From positions 3,968,001-4,032,000 of the forward strand of contig NZ_CP054690.1 of the NCBI RefSeq assembly GCF_013348805.1: 64,000 nucleotides of DNA. The letters run 5' to 3'. Positions 47,688 through 57,553 of the stretch are shown in pieces. The position numbers were made by a program, and so were the translations under genes. Within the stretch, counting starts at the first letter, position 1, and each line of letters opens with the position of its first letter. A model generated the notes under the pieces. The model saw nothing but the letters and a program-made list of their open reading frames with translations, had not been told where the DNA came from and did no database searches. Origin of the DNA: Rhodococcus sp. W8901. Its GTDB lineage: Bacteria > Actinomycetota > Actinomycetes > Mycobacteriales > Mycobacteriaceae.

Positions 47688-47710
47688 CGTCTCGGGTCGG
47701 GATCTACCGA

Positions 47711-50638
47711 TCAGCGACCGGCCGTCTGGTAGTCCTGAACAGCCTTCTGCAGCCGGTCGAGCGCGTCACCGTAGGCCTTGAAGTCGCCGCCCTGCTGCGC
47801 AGTCTGCAGATTCTTCAGCGCCGCATCCAGTTCCGCGACCGCGGCCTCCTTGTTCGGGGCCTGGCCGCCCTGCGGCGGTGCCGGCGTCGGCGTGGTCGGG
47901 GCAGTCTGCCCGTTCTGTTCCGGCTGGGACGGACCCTGTTCGCCGCTCGGCGCCGTGGCCACGTTCCCGGTCCCGGAGCCGAACACCTGATCCAGGGCCT
48001 CCGCCAGCGTCGGCGCGTAGCCGACCCGGATGCCCGTCGTGTCGGTGAAACTGACCAGGACGCGCGCCAACTGCGGGAAGGCATTGGCCGAGTTGCGCTG
48101 CGTGTACAGCGGTTCGACGTACAGGATGCCGCCGTCCGCGATCGGCAGCGTCAGCAGGTTGCCGTAGATGAGCTTGTTGGACTGCTTGAGCAGCGACAGT
48201 TCGCTCGCCACTCGCGGATCCGACGTCATCGCCGACTGCGCCTGCTGTGGGCCCTGTGTCTGGGTGTTCGTCGGCAACTGCAACACCCGGAACTTGCCGT
48301 AGTTCTCCGGGTCCGACTGCACCGAGATATAGGCGGACAGCAACTCACGCTGGTAGCCCACCATCGGGCTGGTCAGCACGAACTGCGGCTTCGCGGTATC
48401 CGGGTTGCCGGACAGCACGTAGTACGGCGGCTGGTTCTTGTCGGTATCCACCGTCGGATCACTCGGCACCGACCAGAACGCGTTGTTACTGAAGAACTCG
48501 CCCGGATCGTCCACGTGGTACTTCGCGAGCATCTCGCGCTGGACCTTGAACAGATCCTCGGGGTAGCGGAAGTGCGCACGCAGGTCGTCGGTGACCGCGG
48601 ACTTGGGCTGCACCGAGTCCGGGAACACCCCCATCCACGCCTTGAGCACCGGGTCCTGGTCGTCCACCTGGTACAGCGTGACGGTGCCGTCGTACGCGTC
48701 GACGGTCGCCTTCACCGAGTTCCGGATGTACGAGACCTCCTTCTTCGGCAGCATCCGTCCCGTTGCCTGGTTGGTGCTGTCCTGCACCAATCCCTCGAGC
48801 GACGAACGCTGCGCGTACGGGTAGTTGTCGAGCGTGGTGTACCCGTCGACGATCCACTGCATGCGCCCGTTCACCACGGCCGGGTACACGGTGCCGTCCG
48901 TGGTGAGCCACGGCGCCACCTTGTTGACGCGCTCCGCCGGGTCGCGGTTGTAGATGATCTTCGAATCCGACCCGATTGCACCGGAGAACAGGATGTTGCG
49001 CTCGGTGTACTTGGCAGCGAAGGCAAGCCGGTTGAACCAGTTACCGATCCCGACGCCGCCCTCACCGGTGTAGGTGTACTTCTGCGAGTCGGTGTCGTAT
49101 TCGCGCGGCGCGCTGCCGGGCGCGCCACCGACGATCGCGTAGTCCGCATCCGACGACGCGATGACCGGGCCGTAATAGGTGCGAGGGTTCTCGACCTCGA
49201 GCGCCGGGTCCGCCGGCTTGGTCTCCAGGTCGCTGACACTGTAGATCGGGTAGCCGCCGGTGTTGTTCTGGGTGTCGCCGCTGACCGCCGTCACCTGGTT
49301 GGCGTAGGCCGCGACGAAGCCGTTGCCGTGTGTGTAGACGGTGTGCTTGTTGATCCAGTCCGTCTGGTTGCCCTGCAGGCTCGACGGGGACAGCTCACGC
49401 GCCGCGACCACGAAGTCACGCAGCTCACCGTTCATCTCGTAGCGGTCGATGTTGAGGGACTTCGGGAATCCGTAGAAGTTCTTCAACTGCTGCTGCGCGG
49501 TGAACGTGGGCGAGAGGACGTTGGGGTCGAGCAGACGCGTGTTCGCGATCGTCGTGACGTCCGCCGGCACGTCCTTGGGTTGCTTCTTCGTCGAGCCCGG
49601 GTAGGGCACGTATTCGACGGTCTCGTCGGTGATCCCGTACGCCTGCCGGGTGGCCGCGATGTTCCGTTCGATATACGCGCGTTCCTTGTCGGCCGCGTTC
49701 GGCTTGACCGAGAACTGCTCGACGATCAGCGGGTACACCGCACCGACCAGGATCGACGAGAACACCAGCAACACCACTGCCATCGCCGGGATGCGCAGGT
49801 CACGCAGGAAGATCGCCGCGAAGAACGCGATGGCACAGATGATCGCGATCGCCATCAGGATCAGTTTGGCCGGCAGGACCGCGTTGATGTCGGTGTAACC
49901 GGCACCGGTGAACGTGGGCTCCTTACGACTACTGGAGAGCAGCGCGTACCGGTCGAACCAGTACGACACCGCCTTGAGCAGTACGAAGGTGCCCGCGAGG
50001 ACCGCCAACTGCACCCGCGCCGACCGCGTCAGCGCGCCCTGACGGCCGCTGAGCCGCAGCCCGCCGAAGATGTAGTGCGTCACCAGGCTCGCGAAGAACG
50101 CGATGACCACCGCAACGAACAACCAGTTCAGGACGAACTGGTAAAACGGCAGGTCGAACGCGTAGAAGCCGATGTCCTTGCCGAACTGCGGGTCGGTGAT
50201 CCCGAACGGGGAGCCGTTGAAGAACATCTGCACGGTCGACCAGCTCGCCTGCCCGACCAGACCCGCGAACAGGCCGATCACGACCGGAATGCCGATCCCG
50301 AACAGCTTCTGGCGGGTCATCACCGCAGTGCGGTACCGCGCCACGGGATCGTTCGCGCCCGGCGAGGGCAGGAACATCGGCCGGGACCGGTAGGCCAGCA
50401 GCAACGCCAGCCACACGATCGCGCCGACGACCAGCCCGACGATCAGGAACAACGCGATCCGGGTGATCAGTACTTTGCTGAACACAGTCCGGAAGTCGAC
50501 CTCACCGAACCACAGCCAGTCGGTATAGATGTCGATGAATCGAGGGCCGACCAGCAACAGTGCTGCGGCGACCAACGCCAGAACCAGCAGCACACGTGTG
50601 CGTTTCGACAACGAAGGTAAACCGGCGGGGGGCCGCAT
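47711..50638 (-). CDS. UPF0182 family integral membrane protein
   Basis: This 975-residue protein has seven N-terminal membrane segments (to about residue 300) and a large extracytoplasmic domain with GNPDTAKPQFVLTSPMVGYQ and the conserved VSYIRNSVKATVDAYDGTV. The C-terminus carries a Pro/Thr/Gln-rich stretch (QTAPTTPTPAPPQGG) and a helical end. It corresponds to mycobacterial Rv3193c; its function is not known. ATG 50638 or GTG 50644 are both possible, the latter better placed from GGGAGAG. It is the first gene of a syntenic block. Confidence 0.92.
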   Translation of the reverse strand: MRPPAGLPSLSKRTRVLLVLALVAAALLLVGPRFIDIYTDWLWFGEVDFRTVFSKVLITRIALFLIVGLVVGAIVWLALLLAYRSRPMFLPSPGANDPVARYRTAVMTRQKLFGIGIPVVIGLFAGLVGQASWSTVQMFFNGSPFGITDPQFGKDIGFYAFDLPFYQFVLNWLFVAVVIAFFASLVTHYIFGGLRLSGRQGALTRSARVQLAVLAGTFVLLKAVSYWFDRYALLSSSRKEPTFTGAGYTDINAVLPAKLILMAIAIICAIAFFAAIFLRDLRIPAMAVVLLVFSSILVGAVYPLIVEQFSVKPNAADKERAYIERNIAATRQAYGITDETVEYVPYPGSTKKQPKDVPADVTTIANTRLLDPNVLSPTFTAQQQLKNFYGFPKSLNIDRYEMNGELRDFVVAARELSPSSLQGNQTDWINKHTVYTHGNGFVAAYANQVTAVSGDTQNNTGGYPIYSVSDLETKPADPALEVENPRTYYGPVIASSDADYAIVGGAPGSAPREYDTDSQKYTYTGEGGVGIGNWFNRLAFAAKYTERNILFSGAIGSDSKIIYNRDPAERVNKVAPWLTTDGTVYPAVVNGRMQWIVDGYTTLDNYPYAQRSSLEGLVQDSTNQATGRMLPKKEVSYIRNSVKATVDAYDGTVTLYQVDDQDPVLKAWMGVFPDSVQPKSAVTDDLRAHFRYPEDLFKVQREMLAKYHVDDPGEFFSNNAFWSVPSDPTVDTDKNQPPYYVLSGNPDTAKPQFVLTSPMVGYQRELLSAYISVQSDPENYGKFRVLQLPTNTQTQGPQQAQSAMTSDPRVASELSLLKQSNKLIYGNLLTLPIADGGILYVEPLYTQRNSANAFPQLARVLVSFTDTTGIRVGYAPTLAEALDQVFGSGTGNVATAPSGEQGPSQPEQNGQTAPTTPTPAPPQGGQAPNKEAAVAELDAALKNLQTAQQGGDFKAYGDALDRLQKAVQDYQTAGR

Positions 50639-50809
50639 GCCCACTTGCCACTCTCCCAACAATCCGGCGACGCCTTCGCGCCGCAGCCAATGGCACCGTC
50701 CAGCGTCACCTGGGAGTGACCGTTTCGTCCCACTCTACGTAACCGACCGGCCATGTCGCGCCAGCGACCGAGCCGCGCCTCCGTTACGCCATGGTGCAAG
50801 GATAAGGAC

Positions 50810-51451
50810 GTGATCGATAGCGATGGCGGGTTCTACGGGGATCACTTCCCCGGGAACGGCGCGAATGTGAGCCTGTCCAGCGAGTCTTTGAGCCGATGTG
50901 TGCAGGAAGTGGTGGAGTTCGTCGACGCCGGCGGCTGGGGTCAGCCGCCCACGATGTTCGCTATCGTCCCCACCGCACTGGTCGCCGCGGCCGAGCCCGC
51001 GCTGCTCGATCAGCTCGCCGACGGCGCCGAACTGACGCCCATCGAGCAGGCCGCCCTGCCCGACGACGTCGAAGGCGGCTCCCCCGCACTCGACGAGTTC
51101 CTCGCCACGACCAGCTGGCCGTCGGAGGTGGTCGGCTGCGCCCTCGTGCAGGAGATCATCGTCCTACCGCCCGACGCCGAGTCCGACCTCGACGATGCGC
51201 TCACGCCGCTACTCGCCGACCGGCACGCCGCCGACGCGGCCACGCGGGCAGCCGCCGAATCCCATCCGGAGCGCCGCGAGGCCCGGCTGATCGCCGCTGT
51301 CCTGCGCGACGGTCCGTCGCTGGCGCTGCTCCAGATGCGCCCGGACGAGGACAGCGACCCGTACGAGGGCATCGAGCTGCTCACCTACGACAACCTGGCA
51401 CCGAACCTGGTCGGCGCGCTGTACACGACGCTCGACGCCACCGAGGATTAA
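50810..51451 (+). CDS. PPA1309 family protein
   Basis: This 213-residue acidic cytoplasmic protein has the family pattern LSRCVQEVVEFVDAGGWGQP, FAIVPTALVAAAEPAL and the C-terminal IAAVLRDGPSLALLQMRPDE and NLAPNLVGALYTTLD. The role is unknown. GTG 50810 follows AAGGA. The gene lies between the UPF0182 and the PDZ protease genes, as I recall in mycobacteria and related genera. Confidence 0.8.
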   Translation: MIDSDGGFYGDHFPGNGANVSLSSESLSRCVQEVVEFVDAGGWGQPPTMFAIVPTALVAAAEPALLDQLADGAELTPIEQAALPDDVEGGSPALDEFLATTSWPSEVVGCALVQEIIVLPPDAESDLDDALTPLLADRHAADAATRAAAESHPERREARLIAAVLRDGPSLALLQMRPDEDSDPYEGIELLTYDNLAPNLVGALYTTLDATED

Positions 51452-51515
51452 CGAGGATCGAGCGGCCTGAACGGGCTGGACAGTCCAGGCCGCCCGAGCC
51501 GCGCCGCCGGGCCAC

Positions 51516-52643
51516 TCAGCAGCTCGGGGCGGTGCCGCCGGTGTTGATCGCGGCGAGGGCGTCGATGGCACCGCTCAGGGTCTCGACCTTCACCAGCGTC
51601 AGCCCGTCCGGCTTGTTCGCGAGAGCCTCGTCGCAGTTCTTGGCGGGGACCAGGAACGTCGTCGCGCCCGCCTCCTCGGCCGCGGTCAGCTTGTACGGGA
51701 TGCCGCCGATCGGTCCCACGTCGCCGTCGGGGTCGATCGTGCCGGTACCGGCGACGAACTTGCCGCCGTTGAGTTCGCCGGGGCTGAGCTTGTCGACGAC
51801 GGCGAGGCTGAACATCAGACCGGCCGAGGGGCCACCGATGTCGGCGAGGTTGAAGTCGATCGTGAACGGCACGTTCGGCACCTCCTTGGCACCGACGCCG
51901 AGATAGCCGCGGTTCGCGTCCTCGGCGGAAGCTCCGTCGGCCTGCGGCTTGGACCCGAGCGTTACCGGCGTCGTGGTCTCCACTCCGTCGCGCACGTACG
52001 TGATGTCGACGGTGGTTCCGGCCCCGGCGGCGCCGACCGCGTCCTGCAGTCCCTGCACGGTGTCGACCGGGGTAGCGCCGACGCGCAGCACCACGTCGCC
52101 CTCACGCAGCACACCGGCGGCCGGCCCGTTCGGGCCGACCGTCCCGATCTCCACCGCGACCGGCAGGTTCAGGTACCGCAGCGCCGCCAGTTCGGCGGCG
52201 TTCTCGGAGTTGGCGAACTGCGCGGCGTTCTCCTCCTGCACCTCGTCCTTCGACTTCTGCGGCGGGTACACCTCCTCACGCGGCACCAGCCCCTGACGTC
52301 CGCTCGCCCACAGGCCGAGCGCGTCGAACAACGTGAGCTTGTCGCGCACCGCGACCGTCGTCATGTTGAGGTTTCCGCTGGTGGGGTCCACCGCGGTGCC
52401 CTCGATGTCGACCACCGGTTCGTCGTCCACCTCGCCGAGCGTGTTGAACGTCGGGCCGGGACCGAGCGCGACGAACGGCACCTTCACCGTCGTCCCGAGG
52501 ACTCCCAGCGCCACAACCGGGGTCAACGCTGCCAGCAGGGTTACGATCCGTCGGTTCACCAGGCCCAGGATAGAGCGCCTGCGGTGACGACCCTCGGAAC
52601 CCTCGGCGGTGTTCGCCGTGAGCGTGATCTCCGTACGGGCCAT
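51516..52643 (-). CDS. PDZ-domain Lon-like (S16) membrane protease
   Basis: This 375-residue protein has one N-terminal membrane helix (about residues 32-55), a PDZ domain (about 160-240, GPNGPAAGVLREGDVVLRVG) and a Lon-type proteolytic domain. The Ser-Lys dyad is visible: Ser in ADIGGPSAGLMFSLAVVD and Lys in PYKLTAAEEAG. It is the likely equivalent of Rv3194c. The proteolytic domain would face the cell envelope. It runs divergently from the DUF2342 gene with a 28-base gap. Confidence 0.9.
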   Translation of the reverse strand: MARTEITLTANTAEGSEGRHRRRSILGLVNRRIVTLLAALTPVVALGVLGTTVKVPFVALGPGPTFNTLGEVDDEPVVDIEGTAVDPTSGNLNMTTVAVRDKLTLFDALGLWASGRQGLVPREEVYPPQKSKDEVQEENAAQFANSENAAELAALRYLNLPVAVEIGTVGPNGPAAGVLREGDVVLRVGATPVDTVQGLQDAVGAAGAGTTVDITYVRDGVETTTPVTLGSKPQADGASAEDANRGYLGVGAKEVPNVPFTIDFNLADIGGPSAGLMFSLAVVDKLSPGELNGGKFVAGTGTIDPDGDVGPIGGIPYKLTAAEEAGATTFLVPAKNCDEALANKPDGLTLVKVETLSGAIDALAAINTGGTAPSC

Positions 52644-52671
52644 GCGCGGTCGCGCCTTGTACCGTTGAACT

Positions 52672-54111
52672 ATGAGCGATCTGCCCTTTGGCTTCTCCAA
52701 CTCCGACGACGACCCGGACCACAAGAAGGATCCGACGGGCCGCGAACAAGGCGGGGGTCAGGGTGGACCGGGAGGGATGCCGTTCGGCTTCGATCCGAGC
52801 GCCTTCGGCGCCGCCGGCGGACCCGGCGGTGGTGGTTTCGATCCGGCCGCGCTCGGCCAGATGCTCAGCCAGTTCGGCCAGATGCTCAGCGGCATGGGCA
52901 GCGCGATGGGCACCGGCCAGGCCGGTCCCGTCAACTACGACATCGCGAAGAACCTCGCGCGCCAGCAGATGGGCACGATCACCCCCATCACGGAGGGCAC
53001 CGCGTCGGCCGTCGCCGACGCCTCCCGCCTCGCCGAGCTCTGGCTGGACGGCGCCACGACGCTGCCGGCCGGCGCCACCCGGACCGTCGCGTGGACGCCC
53101 AACGACTGGCTCGACGGCACCCTCGACACGTGGAAGCGCCTGTGCGACCCCGTCGCCGAGCAGGTCTCCGGCATGTGGGTCCAGGGTCTGCCCGAGGAAG
53201 CCCGCAACATGATCGGCCCGATGGCCGGGATGCTCACCCAGATGGGCGGACTCACGTTCGGCTCGCAGCTCGGTCAGGCACTGGGCCAGCTGTCGAAGGA
53301 GGTTCTCACCTCCACGGACATCGGGTTGCCCCTCGGCCCCGCAGGGACCGGCGCGCTGCTACCCGCCGCGATCGAGGCGTTCAGCGAGGGTCTCGAGCAG
53401 CCGCACCGCGAGGTGCTCGTCTTCATCGCCGCCCGCGAGGCCGCCTACCAGCGCCTCTACGCGCACGTGCCGTGGCTGCGGCAGCGTCTGCTCGCCACCG
53501 TCGAGGACTACGCGCGCGGCATCAAGATGGACTTCTCCGCGATCGAGGAGGCCGCACAGGGCCTCGACCCGTCCGCGCTGACCGACCCGTCGCAGATCGA
53601 GAAGATCCTGCAGCAGGGCGCCTTCGAGCCGCAGACCACGCCCGAGCAGAAGCAGGCACTCGAACGTCTCGAGACGCTGCTCGCGCTGGTCGAGGGCTGG
53701 GTGGAGACCGTCGTCACCGAGGCTCTCGGGGAACGGCTCCCCGGCGTCGCCGCCCTCACCGAGACCCTGCGCCGTCGCCGCGCCACCGGCGGGCCGGCCG
53801 AGCAGACGTTCGCAACCCTGGTCGGACTCGAACTGCGGCCCCGCAAGGTGCGCGAGGCCGCGCAGCTGTGGCGTCGACTCACTGCCGACACCGGCGTCGA
53901 CGCCCGCGACGGCGTGTGGGCGCACCCGGACCTGTTGCCCGACTCCTCGGACCTCGACAACCCCGCCGCGTTCGTCGACCGGATCCTCGGCGGCGACTCG
54001 GGCACCTTCCACGACCCGATCGCGCAGCTCGAGCAGACCGAGGCCCGTGAGCGGGAAGAGAAGAACCGTGAGAGCGGCACCGGCACCACCGATACCGAGG
54101 GCGACTCCTAA
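52672..54111 (+). CDS. DUF2342 (zinc-dependent metalloprotease-like) protein
   Basis: This 479-residue protein begins with a low-complexity Gly/Pro/Phe region (residues about 1-70) and then a helical core. GPMAGMLTQMGGLTFGSQLGQALGQL and PHREVLVFIAAREAAYQRLYAHVPWLR are the main family segments. The annotated metalloprotease role rests on a histidine motif; in the family as I recall it the second position in REAAxQRL is His, whereas here it is Tyr, so catalytic activity is doubtful. It corresponds to Rv3195. Its stop overlaps the convergent YgjP-type gene by four bases. Confidence 0.78.
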   Translation: MSDLPFGFSNSDDDPDHKKDPTGREQGGGQGGPGGMPFGFDPSAFGAAGGPGGGGFDPAALGQMLSQFGQMLSGMGSAMGTGQAGPVNYDIAKNLARQQMGTITPITEGTASAVADASRLAELWLDGATTLPAGATRTVAWTPNDWLDGTLDTWKRLCDPVAEQVSGMWVQGLPEEARNMIGPMAGMLTQMGGLTFGSQLGQALGQLSKEVLTSTDIGLPLGPAGTGALLPAAIEAFSEGLEQPHREVLVFIAAREAAYQRLYAHVPWLRQRLLATVEDYARGIKMDFSAIEEAAQGLDPSALTDPSQIEKILQQGAFEPQTTPEQKQALERLETLLALVEGWVETVVTEALGERLPGVAALTETLRRRRATGGPAEQTFATLVGLELRPRKVREAAQLWRRLTADTGVDARDGVWAHPDLLPDSSDLDNPAAFVDRILGGDSGTFHDPIAQLEQTEAREREEKNRESGTGTTDTEGDS

Positions 54112-54710
54112 CCTGTAGGGCTCGCGATGTCGTCGGCGGCTGCGCAGTCGTCGACGACGTCCACCAGACCCGGCTGCCGGGTGACGACGGCGTACGCCTC
54201 CAGGTAGCCCATCGCGCGCTCCGTACGCGGGTAGCGGCGCACCTCGCTCCAGAACCGGTCGTTGTGCCCGCCCGCCACGTACAGGTGTACCAGTTCGTGG
54301 ACCAGCACATAGTCCAGGACGTACGACGGCACCGTCCGCAGCAACTCGCTGACCCGGATGGTGCCGTCGGTGGGCGTGCACGACGCCCACCGGGTCTTCA
54401 TCGACGGCACCCAGCGCACCGAGACCGGGGCCGCGGCGCCGCCCAGCCACCGCGCGGACAGCCGGGCGCACCGCTCGGTCAGCTCGACGTCGCTGCGTTC
54501 GGCCCACGCCGCGGCACGGCGGTCGGCGCGCTCGAGCTTTCCGAGCATCTCCGCGACCAGGTCGGCCTCGGCCCTCTTCGACAGCCCGGTCGGCATCAGC
54601 ACGACCACCTTGTCGCCCTCGCGGCGCGCGCTCACCGTCCGTCGTCGGCGGGCGCTGCGCCGGATCTCGACCTCCGGCAGGTCGCCGTCGATACTCGCTG
54701 GCCCAGTCAC
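54108..54710 (-). CDS. YgjP-like zinc metallopeptidase
   Basis: This 200-residue protein contains the zinc motif HELVHLYVAGGHNDRFW, with the third His downstream, as in YgjP/M48-like peptidases (about residues 140-156). The upstream SMKTRWASCTPTDGTIRVS block and the LLRTVPSYVLDYVLVHEL helix are typical of the family. GTG 54710 is chosen; the frame stays open to 54755 without similarity. It is convergent with the DUF2342 gene. Confidence 0.85.
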   Translation of the reverse strand: MTGPASIDGDLPEVEIRRSARRRRTVSARREGDKVVVLMPTGLSKRAEADLVAEMLGKLERADRRAAAWAERSDVELTERCARLSARWLGGAAAPVSVRWVPSMKTRWASCTPTDGTIRVSELLRTVPSYVLDYVLVHELVHLYVAGGHNDRFWSEVRRYPRTERAMGYLEAYAVVTRQPGLVDVVDDCAAADDIASPTG

Positions 54711-54868
54711 GGGGCACCACGCTAGCGGCCCGCTCCGACACCGCCGTCGGCGCATTTCGGACGAATCCGCGCCGGCACCCGAAACCCCACGTCAACCTGC
54801 GTGCAGACCTGTGGACAACGCGTCCCGTGCGGGTGTTCGGCGGGCCCGGAGGTGAGATCGTCCCCCAC

Positions 54869-55762
54869 ATGACACGCGTATCCGTCGCGCGCACCAGCCG
54901 ACCCGCACTCGATCCGCGGCTGCCCATCGTGATCCGTCCCAGCGGCCGCATCCAGATCGGCTGGGACCCCGACACCGCGCTGATCCTCACCCCACCCGAA
55001 TCGGTCGAGCCGTCGGCGCTCGTCGCCGTGCTCCACCTGCTCGACGGCCGCACCTCCCGCCCCAACGTCGTGTGGCGCGCCGTCGAGCACGGCATCACGC
55101 CCACCGACATGTCGATGCTGCTCGCAGAGCTCGACGACGCCGGGCTGCTCCGGGCCTCGGTCCCCCGCGAGGACGCGCCCCCGGCCATCCGCGTCCACGG
55201 GCGCGGCCCGCTCGCGGACACGATCGCCACCGGCCTGGGGTCGGGCCGGGCCCGGGTGTCCCGATCCACCCACTTCACCGCCGACACCGACGTCACGCGG
55301 TGGAACTGCACGTGTGTGGTCCTCACCGACGATCTCATCGCCGACCCGCGCCTGGTGGAGGCGCTCCTCGACGCCCGCATCCCGCACCTGCAGGTGCGGC
55401 TGCGCGACGGCCGGGGCGTGGTGGGGCCTCTGGTCCTGCCGGGCAGCACCAGCTGCCTGCGGTGCGCCGACCTCACCCGCTGCGCCGCCGACGAGGAATG
55501 GCCGCACGTGGCGGCGCAACTGCTGGGCCGGGTCGGGCACGCGAGCCCGGCAACCGTCATGGCCACCGCCGCCGTCGCCCTCGGGCAGCTGGAGCTCGCG
55601 CTGTCGGGCGCGTCCCACCCGGTGCCCGCGAGCCTCGACGCGACCCTGGAGATCGACCTGGTCAGCCACCGATTCTCGGTCCGGCCGTGGCCACGGAACC
55701 CGCGGTGTGGATGCTCACGTTCGGCAATGTTCTTGGACGAACCCCCGAATCTTCGGCCATGA
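54869..55762 (+). CDS. ThiF/ocin-type (TOMM leader-binding) protein
   Basis: This 297-residue protein has the Cys pattern of E1-like and TOMM cyclodehydratase partner proteins: SCLRCADLTRCAADEEW (two Cys pairs) and later NPRCGCSRSAMFL. These four or five cysteines would bind structural zinc. No catalytic adenylation motif is obvious, so it may be a leader-binding or scaffold protein. It precedes the ABC1 kinase by seven bases in the same orientation. No precursor peptide was found next to it. Confidence 0.7.
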   Translation: MTRVSVARTSRPALDPRLPIVIRPSGRIQIGWDPDTALILTPPESVEPSALVAVLHLLDGRTSRPNVVWRAVEHGITPTDMSMLLAELDDAGLLRASVPREDAPPAIRVHGRGPLADTIATGLGSGRARVSRSTHFTADTDVTRWNCTCVVLTDDLIADPRLVEALLDARIPHLQVRLRDGRGVVGPLVLPGSTSCLRCADLTRCAADEEWPHVAAQLLGRVGHASPATVMATAAVALGQLELALSGASHPVPASLDATLEIDLVSHRFSVRPWPRNPRCGCSRSAMFLDEPPNLRP

Positions 55763-55769
55763 TGGTCTG

Positions 55770-57131
55770 GTGCCCGACATTCCCCGCAGAAGCTCCGCCC
55801 GCACCGCCAAGCTCGCGAGCATTCCGCTGGGTATCGCCGGACGGGCCGCGATGGGCTTCGGCCGAAGGCTCGCCGGAGGCGACAAGGACGAGATCGACGC
55901 GCAGCTGACCGCGAAGGCCGCCGAGCAGCTGTTCACGGTGCTCGGCGAGCTCAAGGGCGGCGCGATGAAGCTCGGGCAGGCGCTCAGCGTGATGGAGGCC
56001 GCGATCCCCGAGGAGTTCGCGGAGCCGTACCGCGAGGCACTCACCAAGCTGCAGGCCGAGGCGCCCCCGCTGCCCGCGAAGCAGGTGCACCGGGTGCTGG
56101 ACCAGCAACTGGGCACCAAGTGGCGCGAGCGGTTCGCCGAGTTCGACGACACCCCCACCGCGTCCGCCAGCATCGGCCAGGTCCACCGCGCCGTGTGGTC
56201 GGACGGTCGCGAGGTGGCGGTCAAGGTCCAGTACCCGGGTGCCGACGAGGCCCTGCGCGCCGACCTGAAGACGCTGTCCCGGTTCGCGGGCCTGTTCACC
56301 TCGGTGATGCCGGGTACCGATATCAAGCCGGTCCTCGACGAGCTCAGCGCCCGCACCGAGGAGGAACTGGACTACCGCATCGAGGCCGACAACCAGCGCG
56401 CGTTCGCGAAGGTGTTCGACGGCGACCCGAAGTTCGTGGTGCCGCACGTGGTGGCCAGCGCGCCGAAGGTGGTCGTCACCGAGTGGATGGCCGCGACCCC
56501 GCTGTCGGCGATCATCAGCAGCGGCACCACCGAGCAGCGCAACACCGCGGGCGCGCTGCTCGCGGAGTTCCACTTCGTCTCCCCCGCCCGCGTCGGACTG
56601 CTGCACTGCGATCCGCACCCCGGCAACTTCATGCTGCACGACGACGGACGTCTCGGGATCATCGACTTCGGCGCCACCGCGCCGATGCCGGAAGGGCTGC
56701 CGCCGGTGCTGGGCCGGATGGTGCGCCTGTCACTGAACGAGCAGTTCGACGAACTCACGGAACTGTTGCGCGACAACGGTTTCGTGCTACCCGGACGCAC
56801 CGTCACCGATCAGGAGATCGCCGACTACCTGCGCCCGTTCACCGACCCGATCCGCACCGAGTCGTTCCACTTCACCCGCGCCTGGCTGCAGAAGGCCGCC
56901 GGAACCGCGACGGACTTCTCGAGTGCACAGTTCCGCACCGCCCGGGCGCTCAACCTGCCGGCCGAGTACGTGATGATCTTCCGGGTGCTACTCGGCTCCG
57001 TCGGCATCTGCGCACAGCTGGACGCCTACGCGCCGTACATGGCGATCCTCACCCGATGGCTGCCCGGGTTCACCGACGATCCTGGAAACGCCCCTGTCGA
57101 CGATCTCACCGAGAGCCTCGACGGCGCGTAG
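55770..57131 (+). CDS. ABC1/UbiB-family (AarF) atypical kinase
   Basis: This 453-residue kinase-like protein has the KxGQ motif of the UbiB family in ELKGGAMKLGQALSVME (about residues 60-76), the Ala-rich nucleotide loop TASASIGQVHRAVW, the ion-pair Lys in EVAVKVQYPG, the catalytic segment LLHCDPHPGNFMLHDDG and GIIDFGATAP. It corresponds to Rv3197. UbiB members support quinone or lipid homeostasis; the exact role here is unknown. The GTG at 55770 has no strong ribosome site, and the gene probably depends on coupling with the preceding ThiF-type gene. Confidence 0.9.
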   Translation: MPDIPRRSSARTAKLASIPLGIAGRAAMGFGRRLAGGDKDEIDAQLTAKAAEQLFTVLGELKGGAMKLGQALSVMEAAIPEEFAEPYREALTKLQAEAPPLPAKQVHRVLDQQLGTKWRERFAEFDDTPTASASIGQVHRAVWSDGREVAVKVQYPGADEALRADLKTLSRFAGLFTSVMPGTDIKPVLDELSARTEEELDYRIEADNQRAFAKVFDGDPKFVVPHVVASAPKVVVTEWMAATPLSAIISSGTTEQRNTAGALLAEFHFVSPARVGLLHCDPHPGNFMLHDDGRLGIIDFGATAPMPEGLPPVLGRMVRLSLNEQFDELTELLRDNGFVLPGRTVTDQEIADYLRPFTDPIRTESFHFTRAWLQKAAGTATDFSSAQFRTARALNLPAEYVMIFRVLLGSVGICAQLDAYAPYMAILTRWLPGFTDDPGNAPVDDLTESLDGA

Positions 57132-57160
57132 GCCCCGATACCCGAGACTGCTGCGCCTCC

Positions 57161-57206
57161 GACCGTGCCCGTGGGCATCCGGAGATGGATGCCCACGGGC
57201 ACGGTC
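57161..57206. terminator. Bidirectional terminator between the ABC1 kinase gene and whiB7
   Basis: Perfect 20-base arms (57161-57180 with 57187-57206, core GTGCCCGTGGGCATCC) with a six-base loop sit between the convergent genes, 11 bases downstream of the whiB7 stop. Confidence 0.9.
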
Positions 57207-57217
57207 GTTGCTCGCTG

Positions 57218-57553
57218 TCAGGCACACACCAGGGTCTTCCCGGGCGTCGGGCTCTTCCGTGGCCGACCTCGTGGCCTCTTGCGTGCGATGACGACTCCCT
57301 GATCGAAGATCTCACCGCCCCAGACACCCCACGGCTCGGCACGGTCGAGCGCCGCGCTCAGGCACCGGCTGCGGATCGGGCACTGCGCGCACAGCGACTT
57401 GGCCTGCTCCAGGTCGGCGGGTGTCTCGGCGAACCACAGGTCGGGGTTCCCGACTCGGCAGGGCAACTGCTCCCGGAGTGCCGAGCCGACGACTGACAAT
57501 CCGTTCGAAACGGTGCTGTTCTCGGTCTGTACTCGGCATGTCACGGTAGACAC
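57218..57553 (-). CDS. whiB7: Transcriptional regulator WhiB7
   Basis: This 111-residue WhiB protein has the four iron-sulfur cysteines at 32, 55, 58 and 64 (LCAQCPIRSRC), the GVWGG turn and a C-terminal AT-hook RGRPRK (about residues 95-100). The AT-hook is specific to WhiB7, which binds with sigma-A at AT-rich promoters and turns on antibiotic-resistance genes, including its own. GTG 57553 follows AGGAG by five bases. The long leader upstream contains a uORF and a terminator. Confidence 0.95.
   Translation of the reverse strand: MSTVTCRVQTENSTVSNGLSVVGSALREQLPCRVGNPDLWFAETPADLEQAKSLCAQCPIRSRCLSAALDRAEPWGVWGGEIFDQGVVIARKRPRGRPRKSPTPGKTLVCA

Noticed and set aside
48515-50620. Very long plus-strand ORF (about 700 codons) opposite the UPF0182 gene
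   Set aside because: It is the complementary-frame shadow of a well-supported membrane protein. Its translation is Arg/Val/His-rich with no domain, which is typical of antisense frames in high-GC DNA.
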